DNA of 64,000 nt from Ascarosepion bandense (GCA_037127315.1 JBBBDQ010001922.1:1922501-1986500), one strand, 5' to 3'; positions 9,961 to 21,260 are shown, counted from the stretch's first letter. Program-made: numbers and translations. Notes: generated by a model from the sequence alone, not told the origin.

Positions 9961-11381
9961 TAGTAATTTTCTCTGTCACAATTGATGTTTTACATCGCGT
10001 TTTCTAGAAAAAAAACCCAGAAACCTAGGGGCGTTATTTCTATGAGATATATAAACCGTTTTTCAATACCAATGATTAAAAATGGTTTGAAGTGAATTAA
10101 TTCTGTAAATAATAAAAAAGACTATCATCCATCTGATTTCGTAAACGGCGTTAAACAATCACAATTATCTCTACCAAAAAATAATGAATAAAAAATAACT
10201 AAAACGCTTTACATGAAGATTTCCAACAGCAGGGACAAATGGAGAATCCATGTAATTTAACAAGAAAATCATGATGCTGAATTTCCATACGACATTAAAC
10301 AAAAGGTCAAGAAAGAAATTTACGTCAATACTACTAGACTTTTATACCACTAATTAACTATATATTAGTTATCCAAAAAAGACCTTAAAGAATTTAAATT
10401 ATTATTTATTTATTTATTGTAAAACACACCCCCCCAGTTACCAAAAATCTGCTCTGAACTGAAAATGAAAAATCTAATAAAACTAAGACATTATTTATTT
10501 AGAGTATATTTTAATTGCTTTTAGATATAAAAATTTATTATGAACGCTATTGTCTCAAGAAAAATTACGATGAATAATTAATTTTTACGAGAATTGTTTT
10601 CATAGTTAAAAATATAATTCGAGTAATTTTTATTTGAAAACTTTTAAAATTCTGCATTAATTTGTACCGGTTAAGTGATATTGTTAACAATAATAAAAAA
10701 AACATATTGATTATAAATGGATAAGCTTAGTACAATTCCGCAGTACTTTAAAAAGAATTTTGAATGTGTGTGTGTATAAACAAGCCGATTTTTGTAAATA
10801 CAGACGTCCTTACACGACATTATCAGAATATAAGAGATCTATGTTAGAATCAAAGCCTAAGTACATAACATTAAAAAATGACATTGAGAAGAATATTTTG
10901 CTAAATTTTCAAATGACTTGGGAGTTAACAATTATATAAAAATGGATCACGTTATATTTCTCAAATATAAATATAAACCTCGTCGAAAAAATTAGATAAA
11001 CATCGGTTGTTAATCAACCAGCACTAAATCAATCACCTGACGCAGTTTAAAAAATGCATTTCTGCGATATTTTTAACTAAAAATACTGCATTGTTTTACC
11101 CGAGGGAAAAAATGTTGACTCCATGATCGGGAAACCATCATTGATTCTTGACAAAAATACAACAGCAAACAAAATATTTGATGGCAGCTGACTTCTTGGA
11201 ATCTTGTAGCCTTGACTCTCAGTAAAATTAATGTCTCACAGCCAAGATAATCGAAAGTCTTATTCAAAAAACGGATTTCGGCAGGGACGGAATATGCATT
11301 ACAGATTTTCTGGTGAACTCCTGTTTAGCTAATGTCAAATTAAAATTCCATTAAATAATAAACACAAATGCATATACGGGG
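9961..11381. other. AT-rich sequence, no recognised element
   Basis: No open frame of note. There are A-runs, a C8 run at 10430 and short TTTATTTA repeats near 10400. A 64-codon minus frame (11073-11267) has no motif. Confidence 0.5.
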
Positions 11382-12404
11382 TGCGTCATTTTATATTTTT
11401 AATTCCACATATACAGGGTGTGTCATTTTATATTTTTAATTTCACATCTACAGGGTGTATCATTTCATATTTTTAATTTCAGATATAGAGGGTGCATCGT
11501 TTTATATTTTTAATTTCACATATACAGGGTGCATCATTTTATATTTTTAATTTCAGATATAGAGGGTGCATCGTTTTATATTTTTAATTTCACATCTACA
11601 GGGTGCATAATTTTATATTTTTAATTTCAGATATAGAGGGTGCATCGTTTTATATTTTTAATTTCACATATACAGGGTGCATCATTTTATATTTTTAATT
11701 TCACATATACAGGGTGTGTCATTTTATATTTTTAATTTCACATATAGAGGGTGCGTTATTTTATATTTTTAATTTCACATATACAGGGTGCGTCATTTTA
11801 TATTTTTAATTTCACATATACAGGGTGCATAATTTTATATTTTCAAATTCAGATATAGAGGGTGCATCGTTTTATATTTTTAATTTCACATATACAGGGT
11901 GCATCATTTTATATTTTTAATTTCACATCTACAGGGTGTGTCATTTCATATTTTTAATTTCAGATATAGAGGGTGCGACATTTTATATTTTTAATTTCAC
12001 ATCTACAGGGTGCATCATTTTATATTTTTAATTTCACATATACAGGGTGTATCATTTCATTTTTTAATTTAAGATATAGAGGGTGCATCATTTTATATTT
12101 TTAATTTCACATCTACAGGGTGCGTCATTTTATATTTTTAATTTCACATATACAGGGTGTATCATTTCATATTTTTAATTTCAGATATAGAGGGTGCGAC
12201 ATTTTATATTTTTAATTTCACATCTACAGGGTGTATCATTTCATATTTTTAATTTCAGATATAGAGGGTGCATCATTTTATATTTTTAATTTCACATCTA
12301 CAGGGTGCATCATTTTATATTTTTAATTTCAGATATAGAGGGTGCTTCGTTTTATATTTTTAATTTCACATATACAGGGTGCATCATTTTATATTTTTTT
12401 AATT
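11382..12404. repeat. 37-bp minisatellite, about 27 copies
   Basis: Tandem unit with core ACAGGGTGCATCATTTTATA, then TTTTTAATTTCACATAT. Two variants interleave: ACATATACAGGGTG and AGATATAGAGGGTG (C/G and C/A changes linked), partly in alternation, which points to higher-order duplication. The unit edge TACAGGGTGCG resembles the terminal bases TACAGTGTGCG of the mariner-like relic to its right, where the missing 5' terminal repeat should be. Confidence 0.92.
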
Positions 12405-13233
12405 TCGCCCATACGCATTTATTGTTTTTAATTTTATCCCCTGGACATTATAGTAGGGTCAGTTGTACACCGTCTGTGAGAAAAAACGCACCATGACACA
12501 ATTCAATCCATCGGAAATTTGGAAACAGATAGGTGTACTGCTTGTAAGCCAAAATCTCAAACACGAACAATGTGAATGTTTGCGTGTCAATCTGAGAATA
12601 GTGCAGATGATTCGAAAAGAGTTAGAGAGTATAATGTCGATTACGAAGGGATTTTGAGTGATCACTAGTGGTGGCGACATTGTGCCTTCATTCATCTTAT
12701 CACAGGGCGTCAGAATCTAGGACACGGAGGTCTACATTAATTGTCTTCGTGTGATAGTGTTACCCTGGGTGAAAAGAGTGAATACTGGAAAACCCTATGT
12801 CATACAACAGGACTCTGTACCAAGCCACACAAGGACGAGAACCCATTTATGGCTGGCAGATAATTTTTGCGACTGCATCACTTCTTACATCTGACCCCCT
12901 AACTCCACAAACCGCACTCCACTTGATTACTATGTGTGGGGCGCGGTTGAGTGAGTGATCAACAAAACTCTTTCAAACACCAAAGATGAAGTGAAGAAAA
13001 TGATTGTGGCAACATTCACCAACTAAGGAGACCGTCCAGAAGAGTTGCATAGAATGTAAAAATCGCCTAGAGGGCGTGGTTGAAGCCAATGGCGAGTTTT
13101 TAAAAATAAATTAACTCTTTAGTATTTTAAGATTATTTTTTAAATTTTGCTAAATATATCTGTTAAAATGAGACGTTTGTGTTATTTCCATTTTTGAGTA
13201 ATTTAGACGACAATTCATCCATCGCACACTGTA
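12405..13233 (+). pseudogene. Decayed mariner (DD37D-like) transposase
   Basis: ATG at 12493 opens about 55 codons (MTQFNPSEIWKQIGVL…). After an internal deletion a second frame near 12670 reads GDIVPSFILSQG, then KPYVIQQDSVPSHTRTR, the QQD being the second catalytic Asp, and 37 codons later TPLDYYVWGAVE with the third Asp. In-frame stops (ICS-type TGA in place of Trp, and after AVE) and loss of the segment with the first Asp show it is dead. The 3' terminal repeat is probably the segment ending CATCGCACACTGTA at 13233. A D37D spacing fits the maT/DD37D branch of Tc1/mariner; that placement is inferred from spacing only. Confidence 0.85.
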
Positions 13234-13322
13234 AGTAATATCTGCTTCAACTAATACTAATTTTACTTTCAATCAGCTAGTATTTATATAATTTTTGAGG
13301 AAAGTATATTTTGTTTAAAGAA

Positions 13323-13544
13323 ATCTAAACTTATTTATAAATGAAACTTTGTGTGTGTGTGTGTGTGTGTGTGTCCGTTACATATAGACTCCAAAATGGC
13401 TGAACCGATTTTCTTGAAAATTTACACAGTTGTACTAAAAGCGTCTGCGAGTGTTCTTAGCTAGGTTTTGTGTCGATGTACCCCTGACAAATATCAAAAA
13501 TCAATAATCGAAAAAATCGGGTTATAGGTCCGATTTTAATCTAA
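13323..13544 (+). mobile_element. Helitron 5' fragment
   Basis: Same start as the 3.1-kb Helitron: TTATTTATAAATGAAACTTT, a (GT)n run, TCCGTTACATATAGACTCC, GGCTGAACCGATTTTCTTG and AGCGTCTGCGAGTGTTC. It stops after GTCCGATTTTAATC, where a SINE 3' piece takes over, so the CTAG end is missing. Confidence 0.75.
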
Positions 13545-13635
13545 TGCGGGATAATCTTCTGTGCAGTCAGTCATTTCTCTATCGTGACATGATCGTCCAA
13601 GCGTGTTTCATGTATGGCACTTAACTGACTGAATA
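13545..13635 (+). mobile_element. SINE 3' fragment
   Basis: GCGGGATAATCTTCTGTGCA, then CAAGCGTGTTTCATGTATGG and CACTTAACTGACTG, matching the last 90 bases of the full-length SINE at 5985-6285. The tRNA head is absent. Confidence 0.75.
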
Positions 13636-13737
13636 TAATAGTTAGAAACATAAGAAAATTTGTAATGGGCATAAAGTGGGGAATCGGTTTTCTATTGTTA
13701 TGAATTAATAAACTGATCCCCCACTAATTATATTTTT

Positions 13738-14165
13738 TTAAAAATCATTTCACCCCAAGCAAGGCATTCCACTGCCACTATTGCACATGGGGCTACACAG
13801 TGGAAGGTCAAGAGAAAGAGTGGTTAGATACAGGAAATGTCAGAAGCTGGGTGATAGATGGGTAAGGATACCGAGGCTGAGGGTTGGGTAGATGGGAAGA
13901 GTGTTTGAAAGAATGGATGCGAGTTAGTGTGTTAGGAGGTGTCTATTGACCTTACATTTAAACTCCTGGAGATTGTAGCCGTCGGGGAAGCAATTATATG
14001 AAAGGGAATTCCACAGTCGGGAAGTGCGAGAAAAGAAGCTGTTGGAGTAGAATTTGCGGTTACATTTTATCGGTTTGTAGTGCCCGAAGAAACACGACTT
14101 CTACTGAGGCTGTAGTACATGTGGTGCTTGTATCTTTCTAAGGAGTCACGGAATATCGGGATCAA
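13738..14165 (-). mobile_element. Family B retroposon
   Basis: Starts TTCACCCCAAGCAAGGC and GGGGCTACACAG, has one copy of the unit AGGAAATGTCAGAAGCTGGG / GATGGGTAAGGATACCGAGG that is expanded at 35.5 kb, then ACATTTAAACTCCTGGAGAT, GGAATTCCACAGTCGGGAAG and GAAAAGAAGCTG. Sense is the minus strand. No coding capacity. Confidence 0.8.
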
Positions 14166-14720
14166 TCTGGATTCAAAATAATTCATTACTGACACGAAAG
14201 ATGAGTAGTAAGGATGTGTAGAGATTGAATAAGAATACGAAATAAAATTTTTAAAAAATTATATAAAATAAAAATACAACAAATAATAAAAACTATCAAA
14301 TAAAATAAAAATACAAAATAAAATAAAAGTACAAAATAAAATAAACATAAAAATCTCCCAGGAGTCTTCTGACAGGAAAGACAATTTACGCATGTGCAAA
14401 AAGAGAGGCTTCCTGGCTCCAAAAATAAACTCTATCTCTTTTTCTGTTGGACTTTGACTGGTAAAGACGTGCCGACTGTTCGGGAAGGAATTTGATCGTT
14501 GGATTAAAAAAATAAAATCAGTGTCCAAACTGTCCCTCTAGTGTCTCTGTATCTTTCCTTTTCTCTTTGCCTATTAATGTTAGCGATGAAAGCTGTTCAA
14601 CAAGTCTTGGATGTTTAGAACCAACCCAGCAGTAATAGCCATAACATCCACAGATGATACATTCATGATTACAATCAGGTCCTTAAAAAGAAACACATCA
14701 AATTAATCATTGCTAAATCA
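14166..14720. other. Low-complexity A/T sequence, no recognised element
   Basis: 14220-14350 is an imperfect run of AAATAAAATAC-type repeats. No gene or element was recognised in the rest. Confidence 0.5.
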
Positions 14721-15344
14721 AAACCTTGATGTCATGTGGTTACATAAACAACGTTAAAAAATGTGAGATAGATATATATTCGATAAAAAAATACAAGATA
14801 AAATAGGTTCGTTGCGCTGTCTGTCCCTAGTCGACTCTAAAATCTCACCCACACACTAACCTGCCAACCCATAGATTTTCCAAAGTAAGTGACAACTGAA
14901 AATCATCAGTGATGGAGTCTGGAGAATGGACACGCATCCGCGATTCTTTTCAGTGTGTTCAATCTACAGAATTATGGAAAAGAAAAAAAGGCGATATCAA
15001 AGTTAGGTAAATATCTGGGCAGAACTGCTCCCGCTCACATCCTAGGCTCACATCCTAGGCGGAGCAAGTTTTTAGTCTTGGGCACGGGGGAAGTGGTAAA
15101 GTAGAGGGATTAGATTCTTTTTCCAGGGCCCGGCAGGCGGAACGAAACTCGTGTAGGGACAGTCGAAAACGTTAAATGAAGCGAACCGAAGCTTTGTTGT
15201 TTGAAAGTAATGGCTGCCCACGAAGAATGTCTTACTACAATATTTGGTAACAAAGCCACTCTCTCGCTCTCTCCTTCTATCTATCTTGCTCTCTCTTTCG
15301 CACACATATAATCTCTCTCTTCCTCTCTCTTTCTCACTCAATCG

Positions 15345-15403
<59 letters not shown>

Positions 15404-15875
15404 CGGTTCACATATATACAGACGCACACAAACTATATACAAATTTCAATCTGGTTATATGTTTCCAGATCTATTTGATCAGGTTAGACGATTTTATAAA
15501 ACATAGTAATATTACGTAATAAATCTTTAACTAATATCTTTATAATAAAAAATAGAGTAACTTATATGATAATTTTAATCCTATTATAAACCGGGTTCTT
15601 ATGAGTAAACCCTCGGAATTCAATGACAGAGCAGACAGGGCTACTGCTAGCTGAAATTTATTAAATTCTTCCCTTAAAAAATTTGTTCATAAAAATAAGT
15701 GTCTGAACTCCAGTAACTATAACAGTTCTTTCCAGGTTAGTGTGTGGGTGAGATTTTAGAGTCGACTAGGGACAGACAGCACAACGGACCTATTTTATCT
15801 TGTATTTTTTTATCGAATGTATATCTATCTCACTTTTTTTAACATTGTTTATGTAACCACATGATATCACGGTTT
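14721..15875. mobile_element. Foldback element with about 143-bp inverted repeats
   Basis: Left arm 14721-14863 (…TCATGTGGTTACATAAAC…CTGTCCCTAGTCGACTC…CACACACTAACCTG) is the inverted copy of right arm 15733-15875 (CAGGTTAGTGTGTGGGTGAG…GAGTCGACTAGGGACAG…GTTTATGTAACCACATGA). The interior of about 870 bp has no transposase and holds a (TC)n/(CA)n microsatellite. This is the shape of a non-autonomous foldback or MITE-like DNA transposon. I could not identify a target-site duplication. Confidence 0.8.
15258..15402. repeat. (CT)n and (CA)n microsatellites
   Basis: 15258-15340 is CT-rich with interruptions and 15349-15401 is an uninterrupted (AC)n of about 26 units. Open frames on both strands here are artefacts of the repeat. 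Confidence 0.95.
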
Positions 15876-16285
15876 AAAGTAGTCTAAACATTTCATGATA
15901 CCATGAATGTCTTTTCGATAGACATGCGCTATCTATTTTAATTGTTGCTGCTATTGGTGGTCATCAACTGATTTGGACAAGATCTTTGCCTGTGAATTTG
16001 TAACGCCAATCAACAGTGTTCAATAAAGGATGATCATTGCCAAGACACTCAGGCTTTAGTATCTCAAAGCTTTTTTCACCAATAATTTTAAAGAGTGTTT
16101 GTTTTCAACTGTCAATTTAGACATTTGGGAAGCGCCTGAAGATACCTAAATGTTGAAGCAAAGGTTGTGCAATCGACTGACTTCCAAATGAAAATATTTA
16201 AAGCTCTACATTATATAGGTATTGAGCATTTTTAATACAACTGTATACTAATCGAATTTAATTCTTGCCAATCAGTGGTTAATTA
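15876..16285. other. Unassigned sequence
   Basis: No recognised element. It ends at the (AAT)n tract (about 16286-16310) that starts the R4/Dong-like copy. Confidence 0.5.
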
Positions 16286-16310
16286 TAATAATAATAATAA
16301 TAATAATAAT

Positions 16311-17933
16311 ACCAGTCAACTTAACAAGACAGAATGTGGTTATGGGGTAGGACAAAAGAAAATAAGCCATCTATTTTACATGGATGACTTGAAGTTATGT
16401 GCTAGGAATGATAATGAACTGGAAGGTCTTCTGCAAAATATAAAATGCTTCAGCGAAGACATTGGGGTGAAATTTAATTTGAATAAATGTGCTAAAGCTG
16501 CAGTTTTACGTGGATCAATACAAGAGACACCCTCAATTGGCCTAGACCCTGCTGTAACAGTGGAAGAATTGAAACCAGAGGAAGCTTATGGATACCTAGG
16601 TGTAAATGAGAGCGAAAACATTCACCATAAAAAAATGAAAGAAATAGTGCGTGAAGAGTGCTGTGGAAGGCTACGTATGATATTAAAAGCTGAGTTGGAT
16701 TCGCAGAGCGGGGTTGTGGCCATTAATGGCCTTGCAGTCCCGGTTGTCCAATATAGCTTTAACATCTTAAACTGGACTCTAAACGACATCGGGAGAATGG
16801 ATGCTAAAACAGGAGGGCTTCTTTCTAAGCATGGGGTGCATCATCCGGAGGCTGATGTAGATCGTCTGTACATACCCCGTGGGGAGGGTGGAAGAGGTCT
16901 TATTCAGCTGGAGTTGTCATACAAGACAACAACTATTGGCTTACTAACATACATAGAAACAGCGGGGGATTGGGTGTTACGATTAGTAAGGCAACATGAA
17001 GAAAGAAAGAAAAAATATTCAATAATAAAAGAAGGCAGTAAATTCAAACAAGATTTACAGTTAGTAGATTCTGTGGAAGGGCAGAACGGAAGCCAAGAGC
17101 CGACTATTGCGGCAAAGAGTATGGAAATGAAAGCCAAGGATAAAGCTCTTGAACAGATGAAACAGCGCTGGCTAGACAAACCTCTGCATGGCCAATATCC
17201 AGTACGTGCCAATAAATCTAATGTTGACAAAGTTGGTACTCATCGATGGTTGCGTGCATCTGGATTGGGGTCTGAAACTGAAGGATTTATACTTGCAGCA
17301 CAAGACCAGAGTCTTTTCGCGAGAGACTTTCAGGCAAATATTATGCATAATAATATGGATCCAGAGTGCGGGTTTTGTGATGGGCACCAGGAGACAGTGG
17401 GCCACCTAATCTCAGGCTGTTCTGTGCTTGCCCCAAATGAATATAAAAATCGCCACGGTAGAGTTGGGCAATATTTACATTGGGCAATGTGCAAACATTG
17501 TGGAAGGGCTGTGGGCGAGCACTGGTGTGGGCGTCACCCGGCACCGGTTACAGAAATAGAAGATGTAACCATTCTATGGGATTACACCATCTGCACAGAC
17601 AGAAAAATTGATGCAAACAGGCCAGACATTGTTGTTGGAAACCAGAAGGAGAAAACTTGTCTATTAATTGATATGGCTTGTTCAGCGGATTGTGACATGG
17701 CGGTCAGGGAGTTTGAAAAACTGTCGAGATATAAAGACCTGGAAATTGAAATAGGAAAAATGTGGAAATTGAAAACAAGAGTTGTGCCAGTGATAGTAGG
17801 TGCACTTGGAATGATAAAAAATGGAACAAAACAACACATTGAAAGAATCCCTGGAAACCCCAGCTTGAGAGATATACAAAATATTGTCTTATTAGGTACA
17901 GCCCACACACTAAGGAAAACTTTATCTATGTAA
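16311..17933 (+). pseudogene. RT and RLE endonuclease polyprotein, C-terminal 540 aa
   Basis: Open for about 540 codons; the frame also runs backwards through the microsatellite as poly-Asn, so there is no true start. In order: reverse transcriptase motif C with YMDD (16377-16388) and the downstream FNLNKCAKA block; a thumb/linker region; a C-x2-C-x8-H-x4-C zinc knuckle (Cys codons at 17367 and 17376, His at 17403, Cys at 17418); then the restriction-like endonuclease with RPDIVV (Asp codon 17625) and LLIDMA (Asp codon 17670), a PD-(D/E)xK-type arrangement, followed by KDLEIEI and GALGMIKNGTKQ. It cuts target DNA and primes reverse transcription in living elements. The N-terminal part, including RT motifs A and B, is missing through 5' truncation, but what remains has no stop, so the copy is fairly young. 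Confidence 0.9.
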
Positions 17934-18066
17934 TGCTGGAGATGATAGGGAAGATAGAAAAACATGAAGTGGGGCAGTGGCAGCGCGCCACTGCCTGCCT
18001 TGGGTCTCCCCGCGGGCTTGGTTGGTGGTGAGACCGAAGCAGAAGTCGAGATATGATGAAAAATGA
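16311..18066 (+). mobile_element. R4/Dong-like RLE LINE, 5'-truncated copy D1
   Basis: Insert between (AAT)n at 16286-16310 and (ATA)n at 18067-18095. It holds the 3' part of a single-ORF non-LTR retrotransposon and a 133-bp 3' UTR ending GATGAAAAATGAC. R4-clade elements such as Dong are known to insert into TAA repeats, and the boundaries seen here fit exactly. No other sequence lies between the coding relic and either tract, so insertion site and tail are both the microsatellite. Confidence 0.88.
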
Positions 18067-18095
18067 CATAATAATAATAATAATAATAATAATAA

Positions 18096-18754
18096 GGCTT
18101 TATTCTTGCAGCACTAGAGACTTTCGGGCAAATGTTGTGCATGGTAGTATGGATCCAGGATGCAGGTTTTGTAATAAACACCAAGAGACGGTGGACCACC
18201 TGGTCTCGGGCTGTTCTGTGCTTGCCCCAAATGAATATAAAAATCGCCACGATAGAGTTCTATGGGATTACACCATCTACACAGACAGAGAGATTGAGGG
18301 AAACAGGCCAGACATTATTGTTGAAGACCGGAGGGAGAAAACTTGTCTATTAATTGATATGGCTTGTCCAGCGGATTGTAACATAGCAATCAAGGAATTT
18401 GAAAAACTGTCAAAATATAAAGACCTGGAGATTGAGATGGAGAGAATGTGGAAATTGGGGGCAGGGGTTGTGCCAGTGATAGTAGGTGCACTTGGAGTGA
18501 TAAAAAATGGAACAAAACAGCACGTTGAAAGAATCCCTGGAAACCCCAGCTTAAGAGATATACAGAAAATTGTCTTATTGAGTGCAGCCCACACACTAAG
18601 GAAAACTTTATCTATGTAATGCTGGGGATGATAGGGAAGATAGAAAAACATGAAATGGAGTAATAACAACACGCCACGACTTGCCTTAGGTCTCCCCGCA
18701 GACTTGGTTGGTAGTGAGACCAAAGCAGAAGTCGAAATATGATGAAAAAATGAC
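18096..18754 (+). mobile_element. R4/Dong-like copy D2, truncated with in-frame deletion
   Basis: Begins inside the (ATA)n that ends D1 and enters the element at the codons for the zinc-knuckle region. It keeps CRFCNKHQETVDHLVSGC and the endonuclease (RPDIIVEDRR, LLIDMACPAD). Relative to D1 it lacks 108 bases (36 codons between NRHDRV and LWDYTIY), an in-frame loss near 18261. Stop at 18617-18619; 3' UTR ends GATGAAAAAATGAC before ATAATAATA. Head-to-tail with D1 and on the same strand. Confidence 0.88.
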
Positions 18755-18769
18755 ATAATAATATATGTA

Positions 18770-18814
18770 TCTCAGTGACTTTAATACCTTGCTTGGGGTA
18801 AATCTAAATTAATA

Positions 18815-18848
<34 letters not shown>

Positions 18849-18925
18849 CAGTGATTGATCAGAATTAAATTCGATCATACATATATATTAAATCAGAGTT
18901 ACCCCACGCAAGGTATTAAAGTCAC
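18770..18925. repeat. Inverted pair of family A/B tail remnants
   Basis: 18776-18806 (GTGACTTTAATACCTTGC, TTGGGGTAA) is inverted at 18890-18925 (TTACCCCACGCAAGG, TATTAAAGTCACTG). The arms are about 33 bp and the shared word TACCTTGCTTGGGGT is the 3' tail word of families A and B. The spacer holds a (TTA)n run at 18815-18845. Confidence 0.65.
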
Positions 18926-18929
18926 TGAA

Positions 18930-18931
18930 AT

Positions 18932-19002
<71 letters not shown>
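18930..19002. repeat. (CA)n(TA)n microsatellite
   Basis: Uninterrupted (CA) followed by (TA), about 70 bp. A minus-strand frame across it is an artefact. Confidence 0.95.
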
Positions 19003-19039
19003 GATCATAGGGTGATGAATTGTCCGACGAAGCAGGGAC

Positions 19040-19335
19040 GACCTCTGACTTCAATGATAGCGATACCGGTGGAAGATATGGTGAAAAAGGGTACAGAGCT
19101 TGATAGTGTGGGCTTGACAGAGGCGCCCTACAAACTCGAATCAAGAATGAACCTGAAGAATGAGAAGAAGTAAGAAGGGTCGCTCCCGTAATAAGAGAGA
19201 GGGTGACTCTAATCAGAACAGCTAGAAAGAGATGCTGGGCATGTGGCCATGAGGATTATTTTGCAGTAACTTTTCCCATGAGGAGGTGCTAGTATTGTCG
19301 AAGACCAGGTCATCTGAAGACAAGCTGTCCTCGGC
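19040..19335 (+). pseudogene. Retroelement ORF1-like fragment with CCHC knuckle
   Basis: One frame at about 19050-19165 reads IPVEDMVKKGTELDSVGL and continues to a stop. A second frame downstream reads LIRTARKRCWACGHE (Cys at 19233) and, after one in-frame TAG, YCRRPGHLKTSCPRR. Replacing nothing and simply reading through, the second part has C-x2-C-x4-H-x4-C spacing, the nucleic-acid-binding zinc knuckle of Gag or LINE ORF1 proteins. It runs directly into the RTE tail at 19350. Whether both parts are one element or a chimera is not clear. Confidence 0.55.
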
Positions 19336-19349
19336 GATGGAGGATGAGG

Positions 19350-19978
19350 GAAATGAATAGGGCCCGATTTTGGTCACCAAGATGGAAGGGACTGGGAAGT
19401 GTTATAACAGAAGACGGAAAGTGTGACGCAGAGATCGGAAGGCGTATTGGCATGGCGAAGGAAGCATTCCAGAAGTTGAGTAAGGTATTAAGAAACAGGA
19501 CAATTTCGCTAGAAACAAGAAAGAGAGTACTGGATTGCTACGTGCTGTCTGTCCTTCAATATGGCAGTGAATGCTGGACAATATCATCAAAGATGAAGGA
19601 AAACTTGAAGCAACTGAAATGTGGTTCTACAGAAGGATGCTGCGGATATCACGGGTCGAACATGTGAGCAATGATGAGGTCTTGAAAATGATAGAAACAA
19701 AAAGGAAATTAATACTGAGCATCAGGAAGAGACAGCTGAAATTCCTGGGACACGCAATGAGAAAGGAGATCCTGGAAAACCTGATACTGACTGGCCAGAT
19801 AGAAGGAAAGAGAGACAGAGGAAGGCAGCGGATAACATATTTGCAGGGCCTGATCAGATGGATGACGGAACGGAGGTTGCCAGAAGTAACAGGAGCAAAC
19901 ATACTAAGAGCCACAAGGGATAGGGAAATGTGGAGAACCATGATCGCCTACGTCCTGAAGAGACAGGGCATATAGAAG
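19350..19978 (+). pseudogene. RTE-type LINE, 3' part of ORF2
   Basis: Two frames, linked by a shift at about 19610. First GSVITEDGKCDAEI, RRIGMAKEAFQKLSKVLRN and VLDCYVLSVLQYGSECW, the RT thumb region; then EMWFYRRMLRISRVEHV, LKFLGHAMRKE, EGKRDRGRQR and a C-terminal WRTMIAYVLKRQG. Stop TAG at 19973-19975 followed by AAGAG. It is 5' truncated (no palm domain). Same family as 4.5, 28.5, 33, 37 and 59 kb. Confidence 0.85.
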
Positions 19979-21073
19979 AGAGATATGCCTACTTGGGATC
20001 TTATTACATCAGGGAGATCGTTAATGTAGATAAGGTATTTCTTCTCTGAGACAGAGGATTTAGGGTAGAAAAAAATTCGCCACCCACAAGGACGTGTATA
20101 CGATTTGGAATTCTATCGAAAGAAGCAAATAAAGACTGGAGAGCGCTGGTCCATACATTTTAGCGAGGTTTCTGGCTCTTGTGTAGAGGATTGTATAAAG
20201 AGTTAGGCACTTACTGGGGTGGTACAGGACATAATGAAAACATGAGAGGCAGAGAGAAACAGCGACGAAAGAACCTAATGAATTCGTGAGAATATATGAC
20301 ATAGCGGAAAAAAGTAAAATGTTAAAGGGTCAAGAGTCTATTAGAACTACAAAAGACATGAAGTTGTGGAGAGACACTGATTTTATCGCTCTTAAGGGAC
20401 ACGGCACACAAAAACGATTAAATACTTATGATAATGCAATTTACTATTATGGCGTTTATTGAATATTTATTTTCCAAAGTGTCTGTGAATGGACGTAGAG
20501 AAAAAGTCCGATTTCACAAACATTTATCAACTATTCATTGAATTCTTTGTAAAATTCTTCTACCTTCGAAAGAAAAAGACAAACTTGAGAAAAACCTAAG
20601 CAAAAGTTACTAAAATCTTTTTTATTGCTGCCAAACATGAAATATCCACAAAATACGTTTCTTGAGTATCCAATGCTTAGTAAAATCCAGCCAATCTAAA
20701 GAAGTTCAAATTTCTCTGATGTTATTTGGGTTTGGTCTGACAGACCCAAGTATAACTTTCAGATCGGATGTACAGTGGCGCCATCTTGGGATCTGTGAGG
20801 TGATCTTTCATCCTGGGAGATTAAATTAGATTATGAATGTCGGCTGCTATACAAGATTGATTGAATCGACGAGCCATTCTTTTTCTTTATTATTTTTTAA
20901 TTAATTAATTTATTTTCTTGTAAATAACTGGGTTTGTTGAAAGACAACCATTAGAAATTAATAAAAGAATTAAAACAAATATTTGAACAGATCCTTAGAA
21001 AACAAGCAGTATATAAAATCTGCATTTACATACACATATAACGAAACTTACTTTATAAGAAAAAATATTTTTT

Positions 21074-21076
<3 letters not shown>
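19979..21076. other. Unassigned sequence
   Basis: 20000-20330 has more balanced composition and may be further RTE or other retroelement flank, but I recognise no motif. 20330-21076 is A/T-rich with no supported feature. Confidence 0.45.
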
Positions 21077-21120
<44 letters not shown>

Positions 21121-21121
21121 A

Positions 21122-21167
<46 letters not shown>

Positions 21168-21172
21168 TTTGG

Positions 21173-21217
<45 letters not shown>

Positions 21218-21260
21218 TGTGTGTGTGTATGTGTGTGTGAGAGAGAGAAACAGAGAAATA
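21077..21260. repeat. Three (TA)n tracts plus (TG)n/(GA)n
   Basis: (TA)n at about 21077-21117, 21125-21160 and 21178-21214, separated by similar AAATTT-type spacers, then TGTGTG and GAGAGA runs. Likely prone to hairpins and assembly error. Confidence 0.95.

Noticed and set aside
15244..15519. Open frames on both strands (His-Thr or Cys-Val runs) across (CA)n
   Set aside because: Pure microsatellite translation; no codon-use or motif support.
17582..18756. Long minus-strand frames of 159-222 codons
   Set aside because: Shadow of the R4/Dong-like coding strand; the plus strand has the zinc knuckle and endonuclease motifs.
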